Assembly (NCBI RefSeq): GCF_905171775.1
Contig: NC_053490.1
Span: 463,000,143 to 463,064,142, forward strand
Direction of reading: 5' to 3'
DNA length: 64,000 nt
Source: Rana temporaria
Taxonomy: Eukaryota > Chordata > Amphibia > Anura > Ranidae
The notes under the pieces are model-generated. The model made no database searches. It worked only from the letters and a program-made list of their open reading frames with translations, and was not told where the DNA came from. Shown in pieces: positions 11,292 through 22,322 of the stretch (position 1 is its first letter; each line of letters opens with the position of its first letter). Made by a program: the position numbers and the translations under genes.

Positions 11292-11857
11292 GTATTTTTG
11301 GAAGACAGTTTCTAGGGGGCATAGTTATAAAGCAGTGAATGTGACATTTATCAAACAATAACTCCAGGCAGGGCCAGGTTTAGATACATTAAGGCCCAGG
11401 GCAAGAATCAAACCAAGACCCTCTTGCCTTGAATACTGCAGGCTCTCTGACATGACCTACCTCACAGGGTACAAAACACTCTGTTCTTTCATGTTTTTCT
11501 CCCTTTCTGGTTTAAATCCCCCAACAGTTTAACAAACTTTTTGCAAGAGTTCATTGAGCTCAAAATTGAATAAAATTTAAAATAATAAAACCACGAGGAA
11601 AAACAGAAGTGGTGTAGGGACAAATATATGGTTTACAGGAATAATCAAAAAGCATGTCAGACCTTCTATTAATATAAAGGTTACATTCATTTGGTGAGTT
11701 CAGTGTAAATCCAGAAGGTGGGGGAGGGAGACTGGCCTGGGGGTTGAGGACATGGGGGAACACCGGGACACAGGTTGCAGGAAGACAAGGGAAAGTGGCA
11801 CAGTGCAGGCGGTGGTAGCAGTTGGCGGGTCACATTATTAATAAGTAGCAGTGAGTC
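11292..11857. other. Spacer, no gene seen
   Basis: Contains a segment near 11365-11420 (GGGCCAGGTTTAGATAC, then AGGCCCAGGGCAAG) that looks like a fragment of a longer dispersed repeat. There are no coding features. Short minus-strand frames at 11560-11872 are Pro/Ser-rich and unsupported. Confidence 0.35.
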
Positions 11858-11860
11858 TAA

Positions 11861-12107
11861 TGCCGCGTACACACCATTACTTTATGTGATGGAAAAAAAC
11901 GACATTTTCTGTGAAGTAAAAAACGACGTTTTTGAAACTTCAATTTTCAAAAACGACGTTGCCTACACACCATCGTTTTTTCACAATGCTCTAGCAAAGC
12001 GAGGTTACGTTCATCACTTTTTCCATTGAAGCTCATTGAAGCTTTTCCAGCAGATAAAAATCCAGACGACGGATTTTCAGCAGAAATCCTCTCGTCTGTA
12101 CGGGGCC
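11861..12107. mobile_element. Harbinger-like palindromic element (GTACACAC family)
   Basis: Compact 247-bp copy. The tips are TGCCGCGTACACACC and, inverted, GGCCCCGTACAGACGAG. TAA is present on both sides (11858-11860 and 12108-12110), an exact T-N-A target duplication. The arms contain AAAAAACGACGTTTTT-type palindromes shared with the longer copy at 21782-22319. No coding capacity. Confidence 0.82.
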
Positions 12108-12186
12108 TAAGGGACAGTTCTACTATAAATCCATAAGTGACCATAAGCTTATAGTAGGAGGAATGCAGCCAACACTGACTGCCTAA

Positions 12187-12553
12187 GGGCCCTTTCACAC
12201 GGGACTGATCCGTGATGATCTGCCCCGTGAACCTCTACTTGATCCCTGCTGAGATGGTGGATGACAGGGCTGTCCCCACACACTCTGCAGGGAGCGCCCT
12301 GTCAGATCTCCGCTCTCCCCTATGGGGGGGATCGGATGAACGCAGACCGTCTGTCTGTGTTCACCCAATCCACTCTGCAGACGGATGAAAAAATAGGATT
12401 TTCCTCCGTCTGCAGAATCGGAGGATTGCGGACACCGATGAGATCAGGTGTCAGCGGATGTTCATCCGCTGACACTCGCTATCTCATAGTGGTCAATGTA
12501 TGTCCCTTTTTCATCCGTAAACGGATAGATGAAAAACCTGAATGTGAAAAGGG
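12187..12553. mobile_element. Palindromic element with CCCTTTCACAC ends
   Basis: The left end GGGCCCTTTCACACGGG is mirrored by a GTGAAAAGGGC right end. The interior holds GGATGAACGCAGACCGTCTG-type blocks and CATCCGCTGACACTCGC, with inverted partners (GTCAGCGGATG). The left flank is TAA; the right flank AAA is at best a decayed duplication. A related but diverged element with similar tips is at 31136-31768. It is non-coding despite the 107-residue frame at 12261-12584. Confidence 0.6.
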
Positions 12554-12587
12554 CAAAAGGTTTAAGGAACAATCTTGTCAGTAATAT

Positions 12588-13246
12588 AGGTGTCATCTGA
12601 CAAACACATTATATTTTTGTAAAAAGTAAAAAAGTGCGCTTACCAAAAAGTGACAAGAAAATAAAGCCGCTAACTCAAAAATGTTATACAAACATATAAA
12701 TCATAAACAAACGGTGGAGTAGCGCTAAAGACTGAAGGGCCTTCATATAACTTCTAAATTGAAGGCTGCATAAAAGTCCAATGAATATCAAACAATGTGA
12801 ACAAATTGATATATAAAAAGGATGTGAAATAAGCAATTAGTTAATAGTCCAAACGTGTATCAAATTTGAGTGTAACACACTGCTGTAACAACGAAGGAAA
12901 AACTCTGGCTCCAAATGGTAAATGTAGCTTGCTGACCCTTACCAGAATGGAAGATCCTAACGGATCTAGTCAAGCTGAAACCCTGGATGGTATATGTTGG
13001 AATGGAGCTTGTCTGTTAAGACGATCCTTCAAGGGGTCACCGATCCGCCAGAACCTGTGATCCGTCAGGATCAATCAAAGCAGAGGGGATGTAGACAATG
13101 TGCAGTAATGGAGCGTCTCAGCCAATAATATCGAATACACCAGCAAAGGTCCAAATATGTATGAGGAAGAAAAACTCACATAGCGTGATACCGTAGAGGT
13201 TTTTAATGCAAAAACAAGCAGCACACTAACAGTTCAGAATAGAAGT
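12588..13246. repeat. Possible retroposon-like repeat
   Basis: The left part is rich in AAAAGTAAAAAAGTGCGC and AGCGCTAAAGAC-like motifs, resembling the A-rich, AGCGC-containing ends of the insertions at 3395 and 52160. Neither terminal repeats nor a target duplication was found and no coding frame is convincing. The boundaries are guesses. Confidence 0.3.
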
Positions 13247-13365
13247 GTCAGCGAGGATAAAAAAATATATATATATTTTTGGGATTAAAGTGGCAGTAAA
13301 CTCCACTTTTTGGTTTTACCCTACAGATAAGCTTATAAAAAAAGCTTACCTGTAGGTTAGATGAA

Positions 13366-13516
13366 TATCTCTCTTAGATTGTAAGCTTGTAAGAGCAGGG
13401 CTCCTCTAACCCTCTTGTTTTGAATTGTACTGTTGGTGTATTGTCTCCCTTTACATTGTAAAACACTGCGCAAACAGTTGGCGCTATATAAATCCTGTAT
13501 AATAATAATAATAATA
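13366..13516 (+). repeat. SINE-like 3' tail ending in (TAA)n
   Basis: The order of motifs is TTAGATTGTAAGCTTGTAAGAGCAGGG, then ACATTGTAAAACACTGCGC, then GTTGGCGCTATATAAATCC and a short TAATAATAATAATAA run. I recall this layout as a dispersed tail shared by several vertebrate retroposons. No tRNA-like head with A and B boxes is visible upstream, so the copy is probably 5'-truncated. Confidence 0.5.
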
Positions 13517-14126
13517 AACATGCACTGTTGACGTCACAGGTATGCCGTTCCTTTAGAGCTCTGTGCTCTGTATGCGATGCATACTAGCACATTATGTAAA
13601 CCTTACAGAGAGTTTACTACTGCTGAACTCAAGAACTGAAGCTGTGTCCAAGAAAGACAGGCAGAGGGCAAATTACTAGTTACCAGTATTGTGCTCTCCC
13701 TACAGCTGAGCATTCACCTTTACGTAACATTCCTTTATCTGCACTAAGTCTCTGTGTGGAGGCAACCATCTTAGTATAGGCAGGATTTTGATTCCTCATG
13801 TCAGAGCTTCCAGCAAGGAGAACAATATGCAACACAGTTGTGACACCAGCAAGTCTCACTCCAAATTACCTGAGACTAGCAATCAGAGGCAGAAGTGCCT
13901 TAGATCTCACACTGCGAATATACAGCTATGAGGCTATAGGCACAGGAGTGCCTATGTACTCTCACATACTACCGTGTTTCCCAGAAAATAAGAACGGGTC
14001 TTATATTAATTTTAGCAACAAAAGTCCCAGTAGGGCTTATTTTCGGGGTAGGTCTTACCATGTAATGTGCTGTCTTTTCTCCCCCTCTCTCTCCCTGCCT
14101 GTCAGCAATTCCCAGTGTGAACTGAG

Positions 14127-14605
14127 TTAAAGGGGTTTTCCACCTTTTTTTTAAGTTTATTAAAAGTCAGCAGCTACAAAAAGTGTAGCTGCTGGCTTTT
14201 AATAAACAGACACTTACCTGCTCCACGGCTCCAGCGACGTGCCGGCCGGGGCTCCGCTCCTCCCCCCCCTTCGTCGGCGTCTTCATTCTTAGTGTGGGCA
14301 CCCGGCAGTGACAGCTTTCGGCTTCACGGCCGGGCACCCACTGCGCATGCACGAGCAGCAGTGCGTATGCACGAGCGGCACCGTCCGATTGGACAGGTGC
14401 TCGCCTACAGGGAGGGGCTGTGAAAAGGCGATTAAGCTAATCGCCTTTCCAGCCCCTCGGCGGAAGGAGGAAGTGGGACAGGAAGTCCCCTTCTCCTGAA
14501 GCCCCCACTCCCCCCCCCAAAAAAATGACATGCCAAATGTGGCATGTAAGGGGGCGAGGAGTGGGTTAAGCGGAAGTTCAATTTTTAGGTGGAACTCCGC
14601 TTTAA
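14127..14605. mobile_element. T2/Kolobok-type MITE with TTAA duplication
   Basis: The left end reads TTAAAGGGGTTTTCCACCT; the right end, inverted, reads TTAAAGCGGAGTTCCACCT (14127-14145 and 14587-14605), with three mismatches in 19. TTAAAGG tips with a TTAA target duplication are the signature of T2 elements of the Kolobok group described in Xenopus. Just inside the left end is an almost perfect hairpin, 14157-14179 with 14185-14207. It encodes no transposase. Confidence 0.8.
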
Positions 14606-14644
14606 AATGCTATTAAAATCCTCTAATACACCATATTACAGTAG

Positions 14645-14784
14645 TATATAATGTACAATGTGTGTTTCTGTAATATAATTGTGCCAAATATCTTCGTTAT
14701 AGCGCCGCTCTGCGCTTCTGTGACCTGCCGGAGCTCTCTTCCCCGCAATTATATTACAGAAACACACTCATTATACATTACATA
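14645..14784. repeat. Inverted repeat, arms about 36 bp
   Basis: 14645-14680 (TATATAATGTACAATGTGTG onward) pairs with 14747-14784 with few mismatches, around a 66-bp CpG-containing loop. The right arm ends where the TGTAGCGCT end of the next element begins. It may be part of the surrounding composite or a separate foldback element. Confidence 0.7.
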
Positions 14785-15863
14785 TGTAGCGCTACCCCTG
14801 CAGGAGCCGCTGGTTTGTTTGTGGGATCGGCGTATTGAGTTACCTTTCAGGATGTCTAGGGGTGATGCTAGTGAGTTGAGGCAATGAGCGAAGGTCCAGT
14901 CATCAATTGGATTTTTCAATGCTTTATTCCAAGGCCCAACATGGCCAACATCAACATAAGACAAGATAGGAAAGGTTGATGAAGCATAAGAGCAACTTTA
15001 GTATCAGGCCTTGGATATGAAGAGAGCAGTCCTGCTCTTTGTAATCAGTAAGATCAGTTCGTCGCCACTCTAGCCAGAGTGGGTAAAGTGCCCCCGGACA
15101 GACTTGTGCTATATGCCTGGCAGCCGAAGTGTCACTTGTAGATCGCTGGGAGGAACAGATTTCTGCCACAGGCCTGACTCTGGACCTCTGCCACAGGCCT
15201 AGCGATTCAAGATGCAATAATTGGATTAAGTGAATCCTCCCAGTAAATTTCAGTTAAGGTCACCGGCTGACAGCTGCAATATACCTGTCAGTATCGTGGT
15301 GACCAGATCCCGGATGGTTCGATCAGGCCTCCTGGACAACCTCTCTCCGGGTTCTCCCTGAGCCGATCTCCCACCGCACAGCTCTCAGCTTAAGATCCTC
15401 TTAGCAAAGGTTGGAACCCAGCAAGTCGCTGGGGCCCCTTTCATCATCAGGATGAAGCTCCGCATGGTGCGCAACTCCAGCCAGGTAGGCCATGGTGGCG
15501 GGGTCCATGGATGCGCGCACCCTGAAGGTGGATGCTGCACCTGGAACTCGGACCCCGCGAAGAGAAACGAAAAAGCACCAATCAATGGCGTCTGCCCCAG
15601 ATATACCCCTCCCCAGCATGCCCAGCGAGGGAAAAACTCCTCTAATTGGCTGCTGGGGAAAAGTGGCTCTGCCAGAACCTCTCTAGCGCCAACTGTCGCC
15701 CAGAGGTGGGATCGCACCCCTGAAACGCAGACTGACCTACAAGACAGTTCTGAAAGGACAGCAGCCCTGCAATTTTAACAAATTGTGAATGGGAGCAAAA
15801 TAACTCTCCCATTCCCTGCTAACTTTAGCGTAGTGCCCATACTGAAAGTAAGGGGGTGCTACA
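14785..15863 (-). mobile_element. Probable solo LTR
   Basis: The ends are TGTAGCGCTACCCC and GGGGGTGCTACA, i.e. TG...CA with a short inverted repeat, as for long terminal repeats. On the minus strand an AATAAA signal occurs at about 14923-14928, roughly 140 bp before the 3' end, which favours minus orientation. No internal coding region, primer-binding site or second LTR was found. The flanks (ACATA and TATAC) do not form a clean target duplication, so the solo-LTR reading is inference. I have an impression of similar sequences in frog LTR elements but cannot check it. Confidence 0.5.
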
Positions 15864-16096
15864 TATACTACTGTAATAGAGTGGATTATAGAGTGGATTA
15901 TAGGATTTTACAAGCATTTAAACTAGGGCTTATTTTCGGGGGAAGGCTCATATTGCAGCCCTCCTGGAAAATAACGCAAGGTCTTATTTTCGGGGTAGAT
16001 CTTTTTTTAAGGGAAACACAGTAGCAAGTGCACTGCTATTTTTAGGAGGACATCTAGAGACAACAGGTACATTTTCAAGGTATAAGCACGCTGACT

Positions 16097-16284
16097 AACC
16101 TCCAGCCAGTACGGCTCGGATGATGGGGGCAAGCTTACTGAGGAACAGAAAGTGAGAAATTCAGACAAAGAAAAAAAACATTTAGAAGGGAAATCAAAGG
16201 AAAAGGTAAGTGAACCAACAATGCACTAGCTTAAAGGAACCTATTTAGAAAATAAAAAAAACAAACCTTTTACAACCCCTTTAA
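16097..16284 (-). mobile_element. One arm of the TTAAAGGGG hairpin element
   Basis: Matches the right arm of the long hairpin at 62323-62637 (GATGATGGGGGCAAGCTTACTGAGG, then GTGAACCAACAATGCACTAG), and adds the outer tip missing there, ending AACCTTTTACAACCCCTTTAA. On the minus strand it starts TTAAAGGGGTTGTAAAAGG, a T2-like tip. The opposite arm is absent. The tip shares its TTAA with the next element. Confidence 0.75.
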
Positions 16285-17764
16285 CCTCCTGGGACCCGCG
16301 CTATAGTCAAATGACGGCTACAGCGCGGATCCAAAAATCCAACAGGACGTCAATTGACGTCCGCCCCTTTGGGCGTTCCCCGCGCGCGCTCCAGAGCGTG
16401 CAGCGGGGAAACTCTGTGTTGGCCGTGTCCCTTGGACACAGCCAATTACAGATCGCCGCGAACGGCCAATCAGAGTGGCCGTTTGCGATGTGATCTGTGC
16501 GGCCAATGAGAGATGATCTCATATGTATATAGTGTTAACCCCTTCAATGCCAGTCACATTTATACTGTAATTAGTGCATATTTATAGCACTGATCGCAGT
16601 ATAAATGTGAATGGCGCCAAAAATGTGTCAAAAGTGTCCGATGTGTCCGCCATAACGTCGCAGTCCCAATAAAAATCGCAGATCGCCGCCATTACTAGTA
16701 AAAAAAATAAATAATAAAAAATAATAATTCTACAATCCCCCCCCCCTTTTTTTTTTCTCCCCTTTTTTTTTGTGGTTAATTATGATTGGTTTTTGAATTA
16801 GATAGGGGTGGGGAGGGGAAACTTGTGAATGTATATCTTGATAAGGAACGAGAAGGAATTATAAGCATTATGGGGGGAGAAGGCACTGGGAGTGGGCTAA
16901 AATAAAAAATAAATAAAAAGGGGAGGGCATGGGATAGCGTCCACCCATGCCCAAATATTAGGGAATTTGAAGTTTTTGTCTATCAAATGCTACCCCCTAC
17001 AGGGCTCTCCCCCCCTCTGCTAAGGATTAATATTGGGAGTTAATTGGCCATGCCTTCGACTCGGAAGAGTGGGAGGATGGGAATTAAACAGGGGAGAGGG
17101 AAAGACCCCAATGGTAGGAATGTTACTGTTTGGTTCCTTTTTGTTTTGTTTTTTTTCTCTTCTTCCCTTTCTCTCTTTCTTTTCTTCCTCTCCTCGGAGA
17201 GGAACGAATAGAGAGATTGTACTGTGATAAGTTCTTTTGAATGTATTTGGATTTATTTACTTACATTTGTTAAAGACGATTGCTATTTTCCATGTTTTGT
17301 ATAAATGAAGAGGAAAATTTATTTTGAAAATAAAGAAATAAAAAAAAAAAAAAAATAATAATTCTGTCCCCTATTTTGTAGGCGTTATAACCAGTCACTT
17401 ATTGCGATTTTTTTTTTTTTTTTTACCAAAAATATGTAGAAGAATACGTATCGGCCTAAACTGAGAAAAAAAAATGTTAGTTTTTTTTTTAAATTGGGAT
17501 ATTTATTATAGCAACAAGTAAAAAATATTGTATTTTTTTCAAAATTGTCGCACTTTTTTGTTAATAGCGCAAAAAATAAAAACCGCACAGGCGATCAAAT
17601 ACCACCAAAAGAAAGCTCTATTTGTGGGGAAAAAAGGACGTCAATTTTGTTTGGGAGCCACGTCGCACGACCGCGCAATTGTTAGTTAAAGCGACGCAGT
17701 GCCGGAAGCTGAAATTTCACCTGGGCAGGAGGGGGGTATATGTGCCCAGTAAGCAAGTGGTTAA
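16281..17764 (-). mobile_element. TTAA-flanked element K, copy 1 (split by LINE tail)
   Basis: Inverted relative to the copies at 18806, 37448 and 62634. TTAA is found at both limits (16281-16284 and 17761-17764), and on the minus strand the start is CCACTTGCTTACTGGGCAC. Shared landmarks are AATTGCGCGGTCGTGCGACG, AAAGCTCTATTTGTGGGG in reverse, and a GGCCGATACGTATTCTTCT block. TTAA duplications fit the Kolobok or piggyBac groups; the tips do not match either well. A 623-bp LINE tail splits it. Non-coding. Confidence 0.78.
16732..17354 (+). mobile_element. 5'-truncated LINE 3' end with 11-bp target duplication
   Basis: Inserted into element K. ATAATAATTCT precedes it (16721-16731) and follows it (17355-17365). 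The insertion ends in AAAATAAAGAAATAAA and a long A run, typical of a target-primed LINE copy. No ORF2 codons are left; it is 3' untranslated sequence only, with a C/T-rich start. The frame at 17033-17227 is not supported as a gene. Confidence 0.85.
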
Positions 17765-18805
17765 ACGAGGGTTGTTTCTTCTAAGGTTTTACAAGGGGTG
17801 CTAAAAGATATTCTGGATCATGATATATCATTCAGGCTGCTAATCCAATAAATCCTGCGCAGCATAAAAAAATGTCTAGAGGCACAAGCAGCAGATTACT
17901 GAAAATAAAACGCTTGCGAATTAAAAATAAATACTAATTTATTCTGTATACAATGTAATGTTAGCGCACAGCTGGTAAAATGCGGTAGTAGCAATTACAC
18001 TAGACCCCCTGACCGCATGGGCCTAAGGGACAGCTGCACTCTTTGCACCCTCATAGTTACTCCCTAAGTAACTGTGCTGTAGAATAAACAACCATCATTT
18101 CGAATGATAGGGTTCACAGCTACTTTTGCACCAATTTGCATATTAAAGCATTCAATAATCCTATTTTGCGTGAATAAGTGGTTGATACGCAGCTGTCCTC
18201 ATGAAGTCCCGTAAATAGTTTAGTATTGGCAGCAGTACAAGAATTACACAATGATGTAGTGTTCCCTCACTGTCCATGACATATGGGTCTATAATCATTT
18301 CATATATTTAGCAACCGTTTCCTAATGCATTTTGCTGATTGGCTGTAAAATATTTCTACTTAACTACCCTCTTTATTTTGCAGTTTATTTTGTTCAGGAT
18401 TAATCTGATTTCTGTTTTCTGTAATTATAGCTTTGCATAAGAAATCCTACTTGAGCTTGCTGCAAGCTATCTTTTACGAACGTTTCAGGGCAATTCATGG
18501 CGTGTGACCTGATGTACAGTAGTTCTGATCAAGAATATTCTATTGGGAGTGTCTATCCCAAAAAAAAAAAACATTCAAATCAACGGGGGAATTTTTAGCT
18601 GCGCTTTGTGCACAGATATTACAAGAAAGAAGTACGGTATATGTCTAGTCTGATTATATAAGGATTATTCCCCAAGAAGAAACTGTTCTAACATTATTCT
18701 GCAGTGTTCTTTCTAGGATTTGTGCACATCAGAAAACATAAAAAAAAAAAAACATATGCATATTGTAACTAAAACTGTTTAGTTTGTTTATTTTTGCTAG
18801 CTTAT
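17765..18805. other. Low-repeat stretch, no gene seen
   Basis: About 1 kb between two copies of element K without recognisable repeats or coding frames above chance. It includes A runs near 18560 and 18743. Confidence 0.4.
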
Positions 18806-20165
18806 TTAACCACTTGCTTACTGGGCACATATACCCCCTTCCTGCCCAGGTGAAATTTCAGCTTTCGCCACTGTCAGGCTTTGAATGACAATTGCGCGGT
18901 CGTGCGACGTGACTCCCAAACAAAATTGACGTCCTTTTTTTCCCATAAATAGAGCTTTCTTTTGGTGGTAGTTGATCACCTGTGTGGTTTTTATTTTTTG
19001 CGCTGTAAACAAAAATAGAGCGACAATTTTGAAAAAAAACACAATGGCCCGGATTCACATACATCGGCGCATATTTATGCCGGCGTAGAGTATCGAATAT
19101 ACGCTACGCCGACGCAGCGCAGAGAGGCAAGCACAGTATTCACAAAGCACTTGCTCTCACTTGCTTCCGAATCTACGCTGGGTTTTAAAGCGTAAGTCGT
19201 CGTAAGTGGAAGTGGGCGTGAGCAATGCAAATGAGGCGTGACCCCATGCAAATGATGGGCCGAGCGCCATAAATATGCGCCGTCCTGTGGACGTATCCCT
19301 GTGCGCATGCTCAGAATCACGTCGGAACTACTCCCTAAGATTCGATGGATCACTACCTACGACGTGAACGTAACCTACGCCCAGCCCTATTCACGTACTA
19401 CGTAAGCGACGTAAAATACGACGGCTGTGTTCCCTGGTCCATACTTTAGCATGAGTTGTGCCTCAAATATGGGGAATAACTTTACGCCGGACGTACGACT
19501 TACGCAAACCGTGTATATTATGCGCCGGGCGCAAGTACGTTCGTGAATCGACGTATCTCCCTCATTTCCATATTTGAATAGGAAATCAATGGGAGCGCCA
19601 CTTGCGGCCAGCGTAAATATGCGCCCACGATACACCAGCGTAGGAAAGTTACGTCAGTCGGATGAAGCCTATTTTCAGGCGTATCTCAGTTTATGGGCAC
19701 GGCGCATATAGATACGACGGCGCATATATACACTTACGCGGAGAATCTCGAGATACGTCGGCGTAAGTGCTTTGTAAATCCGGACCAATATTTTTTACTT
19801 TTTGCTATAATAAATATCCCATTAAAAAAAAAATATATATATTTTTTTTTATTTAATCTGATATGTATTCTTCTACATATTTTTGGTAAAAAAAATCGCA
19901 ATAAGCGTATAGTAATTGGTTTGCACAAATGTTATAACGCCTACAAAATAGGGGATAGAATTATTACTTTTTTTTTATTATTTTGTTTTTTTTGTTATTT
20001 TGTTTTAGTAGTAATGGCGGCGATCTGCGATTTTTGTGCACATAGATAATATCTGCGATATTACGGCGGACACTTTTGACACATTTTTGGGACCATTCAC
20101 ATTTATACAGCGAACAGTGCTATAAGTATGCACTGATTACTGTATAAATGTGACTGTCAGGGAAG
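18806..20165 (+). mobile_element. TTAA-flanked element K, copy 2 (split by CpG-rich element)
   Basis: Begins TTAACCACTTGCTTACTGGG and shares GCGCGGTCGTGCGACGTGACTCCCAAAC, TTTCTTTTGGTGGTA and TTGCTATAATAAATATCCC with the other copies. It is interrupted at 19046-19786; the uninterrupted copies at 37448 and 62634 give the empty site (GCAATATTTTTTAC). The right end fades near 20163 without TTAA, so this copy is probably truncated there or diverged. Confidence 0.78.
19046..19786. mobile_element. CpG-rich palindromic DNA element, GGCCCAGATT family, copy 3
   Basis: 741-bp element with tips GGCCCGGATTCAC and, inverted, GGTCCGGATTTAC. AAT stands on both sides (19043-19045 and 19787-19789). Comparison with uninterrupted K copies shows a single AAT at the empty site, so the 3-bp duplication is real. 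Long complementary stretches such as ATACGCTACGCCGACGC run through it. No transposase frame is present. Confidence 0.9.
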
Positions 20166-21115
20166 TACTAGACGAGTTTAGACGAGTTTAGGAGAGTTTT
20201 ATGTTTTTTTCTGCCAGTGAGCTCCAATCAGAAACACGAATGAGAAAGTTTTTTTTTCTGCCACTAAACGTTGTTCTCAAAAATATGCCTGTAAACGTTC
20301 TAATGTGTATGGACAGAAAGGATAACATTGAGTTGCTTCTACAGGCAGAACACAAAACTCCTGTAGAAGCAATGGCCCGGATTCAGAGAGCAATAGTTAC
20401 GCAGCGCAATTGCTTGCTTGCGCCGGCGTTACGAATGCTCCTGATTCAGGAACATCGTAACACCGACTGCAGCCTAAAATCTGCGTGGCATAAGGCTCTT
20501 TGAGGCTGCATTCTTGCGATGACCGCTAGGGGGCGCTCCCATTGTGCTCAGTGTATAGTATGCAAATTGCATACTTACACCGATTCACAATGTTGCGCGA
20601 GCCCTGCGTACGCAAGTTACAGAGTTTCCGTACGGCGTCTTTAGCGTAAGGCTGCCCCTTTTAATAGTAGGGGCAGCCAATGCTAAAGTATACCCGCCGT
20701 TCCCGCGTCGTGAAATTTGAATTTCACGTCGTTTGCGTAAGTGATTCGTGAATGGCGCTGGACGCCATTCACGTTCACTTTGAAGCAAATGACGTCCTTG
20801 CGACGTCATTTGCCGCAATGCACGTCAGGAAAGTTTCCCGACGGCGCATGCGCTTTACGATCGGCGCGGGAACGCGCCTAATTTAAATGATTCCCGCCCC
20901 CTGCGGGATCATTTCAATTGCGCGCGCTTACGCCGGGCAATTTTGCCGGCGCGCCCTCGCAATTTACAGAGCTACTGCTCCGTGAATCGAGGGCAGCGGC
21001 GCAAATTTGCGGGGGCGCAGGGCAAAATCGTTGCCCTGTGCCTCTGTAATTTATGCGCAATTCTTACTGAATCTGGGCCAATGTTTTTTATTCCAGTGTG
21101 AATGGAGCCTAAACA
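20166..21115. repeat. Host repeat around copy 4 of the CpG-rich family
   Basis: Flanks at 20166-20373 and 21080-21115 read as one repeat (TTTTCTGCCACTAAACG, CTCCTGTAGAAGCAATG, then TTCCAGTGTGAATGGAGCC) when the inner element is removed. It contains a hairpin CTTCTACAGGCAGA...TCCTGTAGAAG at 20335-20371. The outer limits are uncertain. Confidence 0.5.
20374..21079. mobile_element. CpG-rich palindromic DNA element, GGCCCAGATT family, copy 4
   Basis: 706-bp element with tips GGCCCGGATTCAGAGAG and, inverted, GGCCCAGATTCAGTAAG. AAT is duplicated (20371-20373 and 21080-21082). Its interior resembles copy 2 in reverse: CGTGAATGGCGCTGGACGCC, GACGTCATTTGC and CGGCGCATGCGC. The terminal part AGCAATAGTTACGCAGCGCA corresponds to the inverted end of copy 2, so these two form one subfamily. 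Confidence 0.9.
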
Positions 21116-21778
21116 TTTATAACAGCTTTTAGGTTTCCCTCACTTTGGAGTGATTTTTAGAGTGATTTCTTCTCACTTCCTGTTTTGGCTATGGAGCAGG
21201 GAGTGAAGGGAAATCTCCCCATTGGGACACAGGTGGCAAAAAAAACCTGACCCTTCCTTACTCTATCCAAAAAAAAAAAAAAATGTTCCTTTAATGCTAG
21301 GCTGGCAGGGAGACTGTGTCAGTGGCTGACTAGCTGCTGTGGTGGCACTGCCAAGTATCAAAAGGTGTCTGGCTAGTGATGAGGAGACTACGACAGCAAG
21401 CAGATAGGAGGTGGAGAAGGAGTCTGGAAGCAGACTCACGTGTACAAAGGCCACGCAGGGAGCCTTCTCATCTCAAGTGGATGAGCCCGCTTTCAGGTGA
21501 CTCAAACCACCTCAGAGCTTGTAACAAACTCCAAAGCAATTACCTGGCCTAAATGGAACAGAGTTTTTGTTTGCCAGCCTGTGGTTTAGCATTGCTTTTA
21601 TAAGCCTGGCCAGGTGGAAGTATAGGCCAGCAAAGTTTCACTGTCATCAATATGACTGCTCTATAGCATGCATTGCATTGCTGAGGTCAAAGTTTTCTCA
21701 TTTATGCAAGGCTTGATATGGCATATTCGGCCAATGTGATAAAATGGACTTCCGCTTCATTGCTATTCTAATAAAGAC
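21116..21778. other. Spacer, no gene seen
   Basis: Contains a segment at 21120-21240 (TTTCCCTCACTTTGG, then TCACTTCCTGTTTTGGC) similar in style to T2-type element interiors, and an A run at 21269-21283. No coding frame is supported. Confidence 0.35.
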
Positions 21779-21781
21779 TTA

Positions 21782-22319
21782 TGCCGCGTACACACGGTCG
21801 TTTTTTGTGATGAAAAAAATGATCTAGTGTGGGCAAAACTTTGTTTTATGTCTTCTAAAAAAACGACAAAAAAAAAAATTCGAACATGCTTCAATTTTTT
21901 ATGTTGTTTTTCAAAACGTCGTTTTTTGTGTCATAAAAAATGATCGTGTGTGGGCTAAAACAACGTTTAAAACAAACAAATAGAGACGCTATGTGGGCTG
22001 GCAAAAACGAAAGATGAGCGCTCTAAACAAAACTCTGAACCTGAAGTAAAGGAAAAATAAAAAAAATTAAAAAAATAAATAAATAAAACAACGTTTTTAA
22101 ACCCGCGCATGCTCTGAAGCAAGTTATGACGCGAGCTTGAATGGAACAGAGTGCCGTCGTACGTGCTGAACGTAACCGCGTTTTGCTAGAGCATTTTGAA
22201 AAAACGATGGTGTGTAGGCAACGTCGTTTTTTAAAATGAAGTTTGAAAAACTTCGTTTTTTTTCATGAGAAAAAACGACATTTTTTTACAAGACAAAAAA
22301 CGACTGTGTGTACGCGGAA
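21782..22319. mobile_element. Harbinger-like palindromic element (GTACACACGG subfamily)
   Basis: 538-bp copy with tips TGCCGCGTACACACGGTCG and, inverted, TTCCGCGTACACACAGTCG. TTA is duplicated (21779-21781 and 22320-22322), a T-N-A site. The arms are built from AAAAAACGAC and GTCGTTTTTT blocks alternating in orientation. The core has CGCGCATGCTCTGAAGCAAG and TGCTGAACGTAACCGCG, related to cores of other subfamilies. No coding. Confidence 0.87.
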
Positions 22320-22322
22320 TTA

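Larger units (their letters stand above)
13971..16022. mobile_element. Composite element with CCGTGTTTCCC ends
   Basis: The left tip ACCGTGTTTCCCAGAAAATA and the right tip AAGGGAAACACAGT are inverted repeats. Subterminal GGGCTTATTTTCGGGG occurs near both ends in the same orientation. TA is present just outside both tips. The 2-kb span is inflated by two insertions, a T2-type element (14127-14605) and a probable solo LTR (14785-15863). Remaining sequence would form an element of roughly 0.5 kb. Confidence 0.6.

Noticed and set aside
12261..12584. 107-codon plus-strand frame
   Set aside because: It falls almost wholly within the CCCTTTCACAC-tipped palindromic element and runs past its end.
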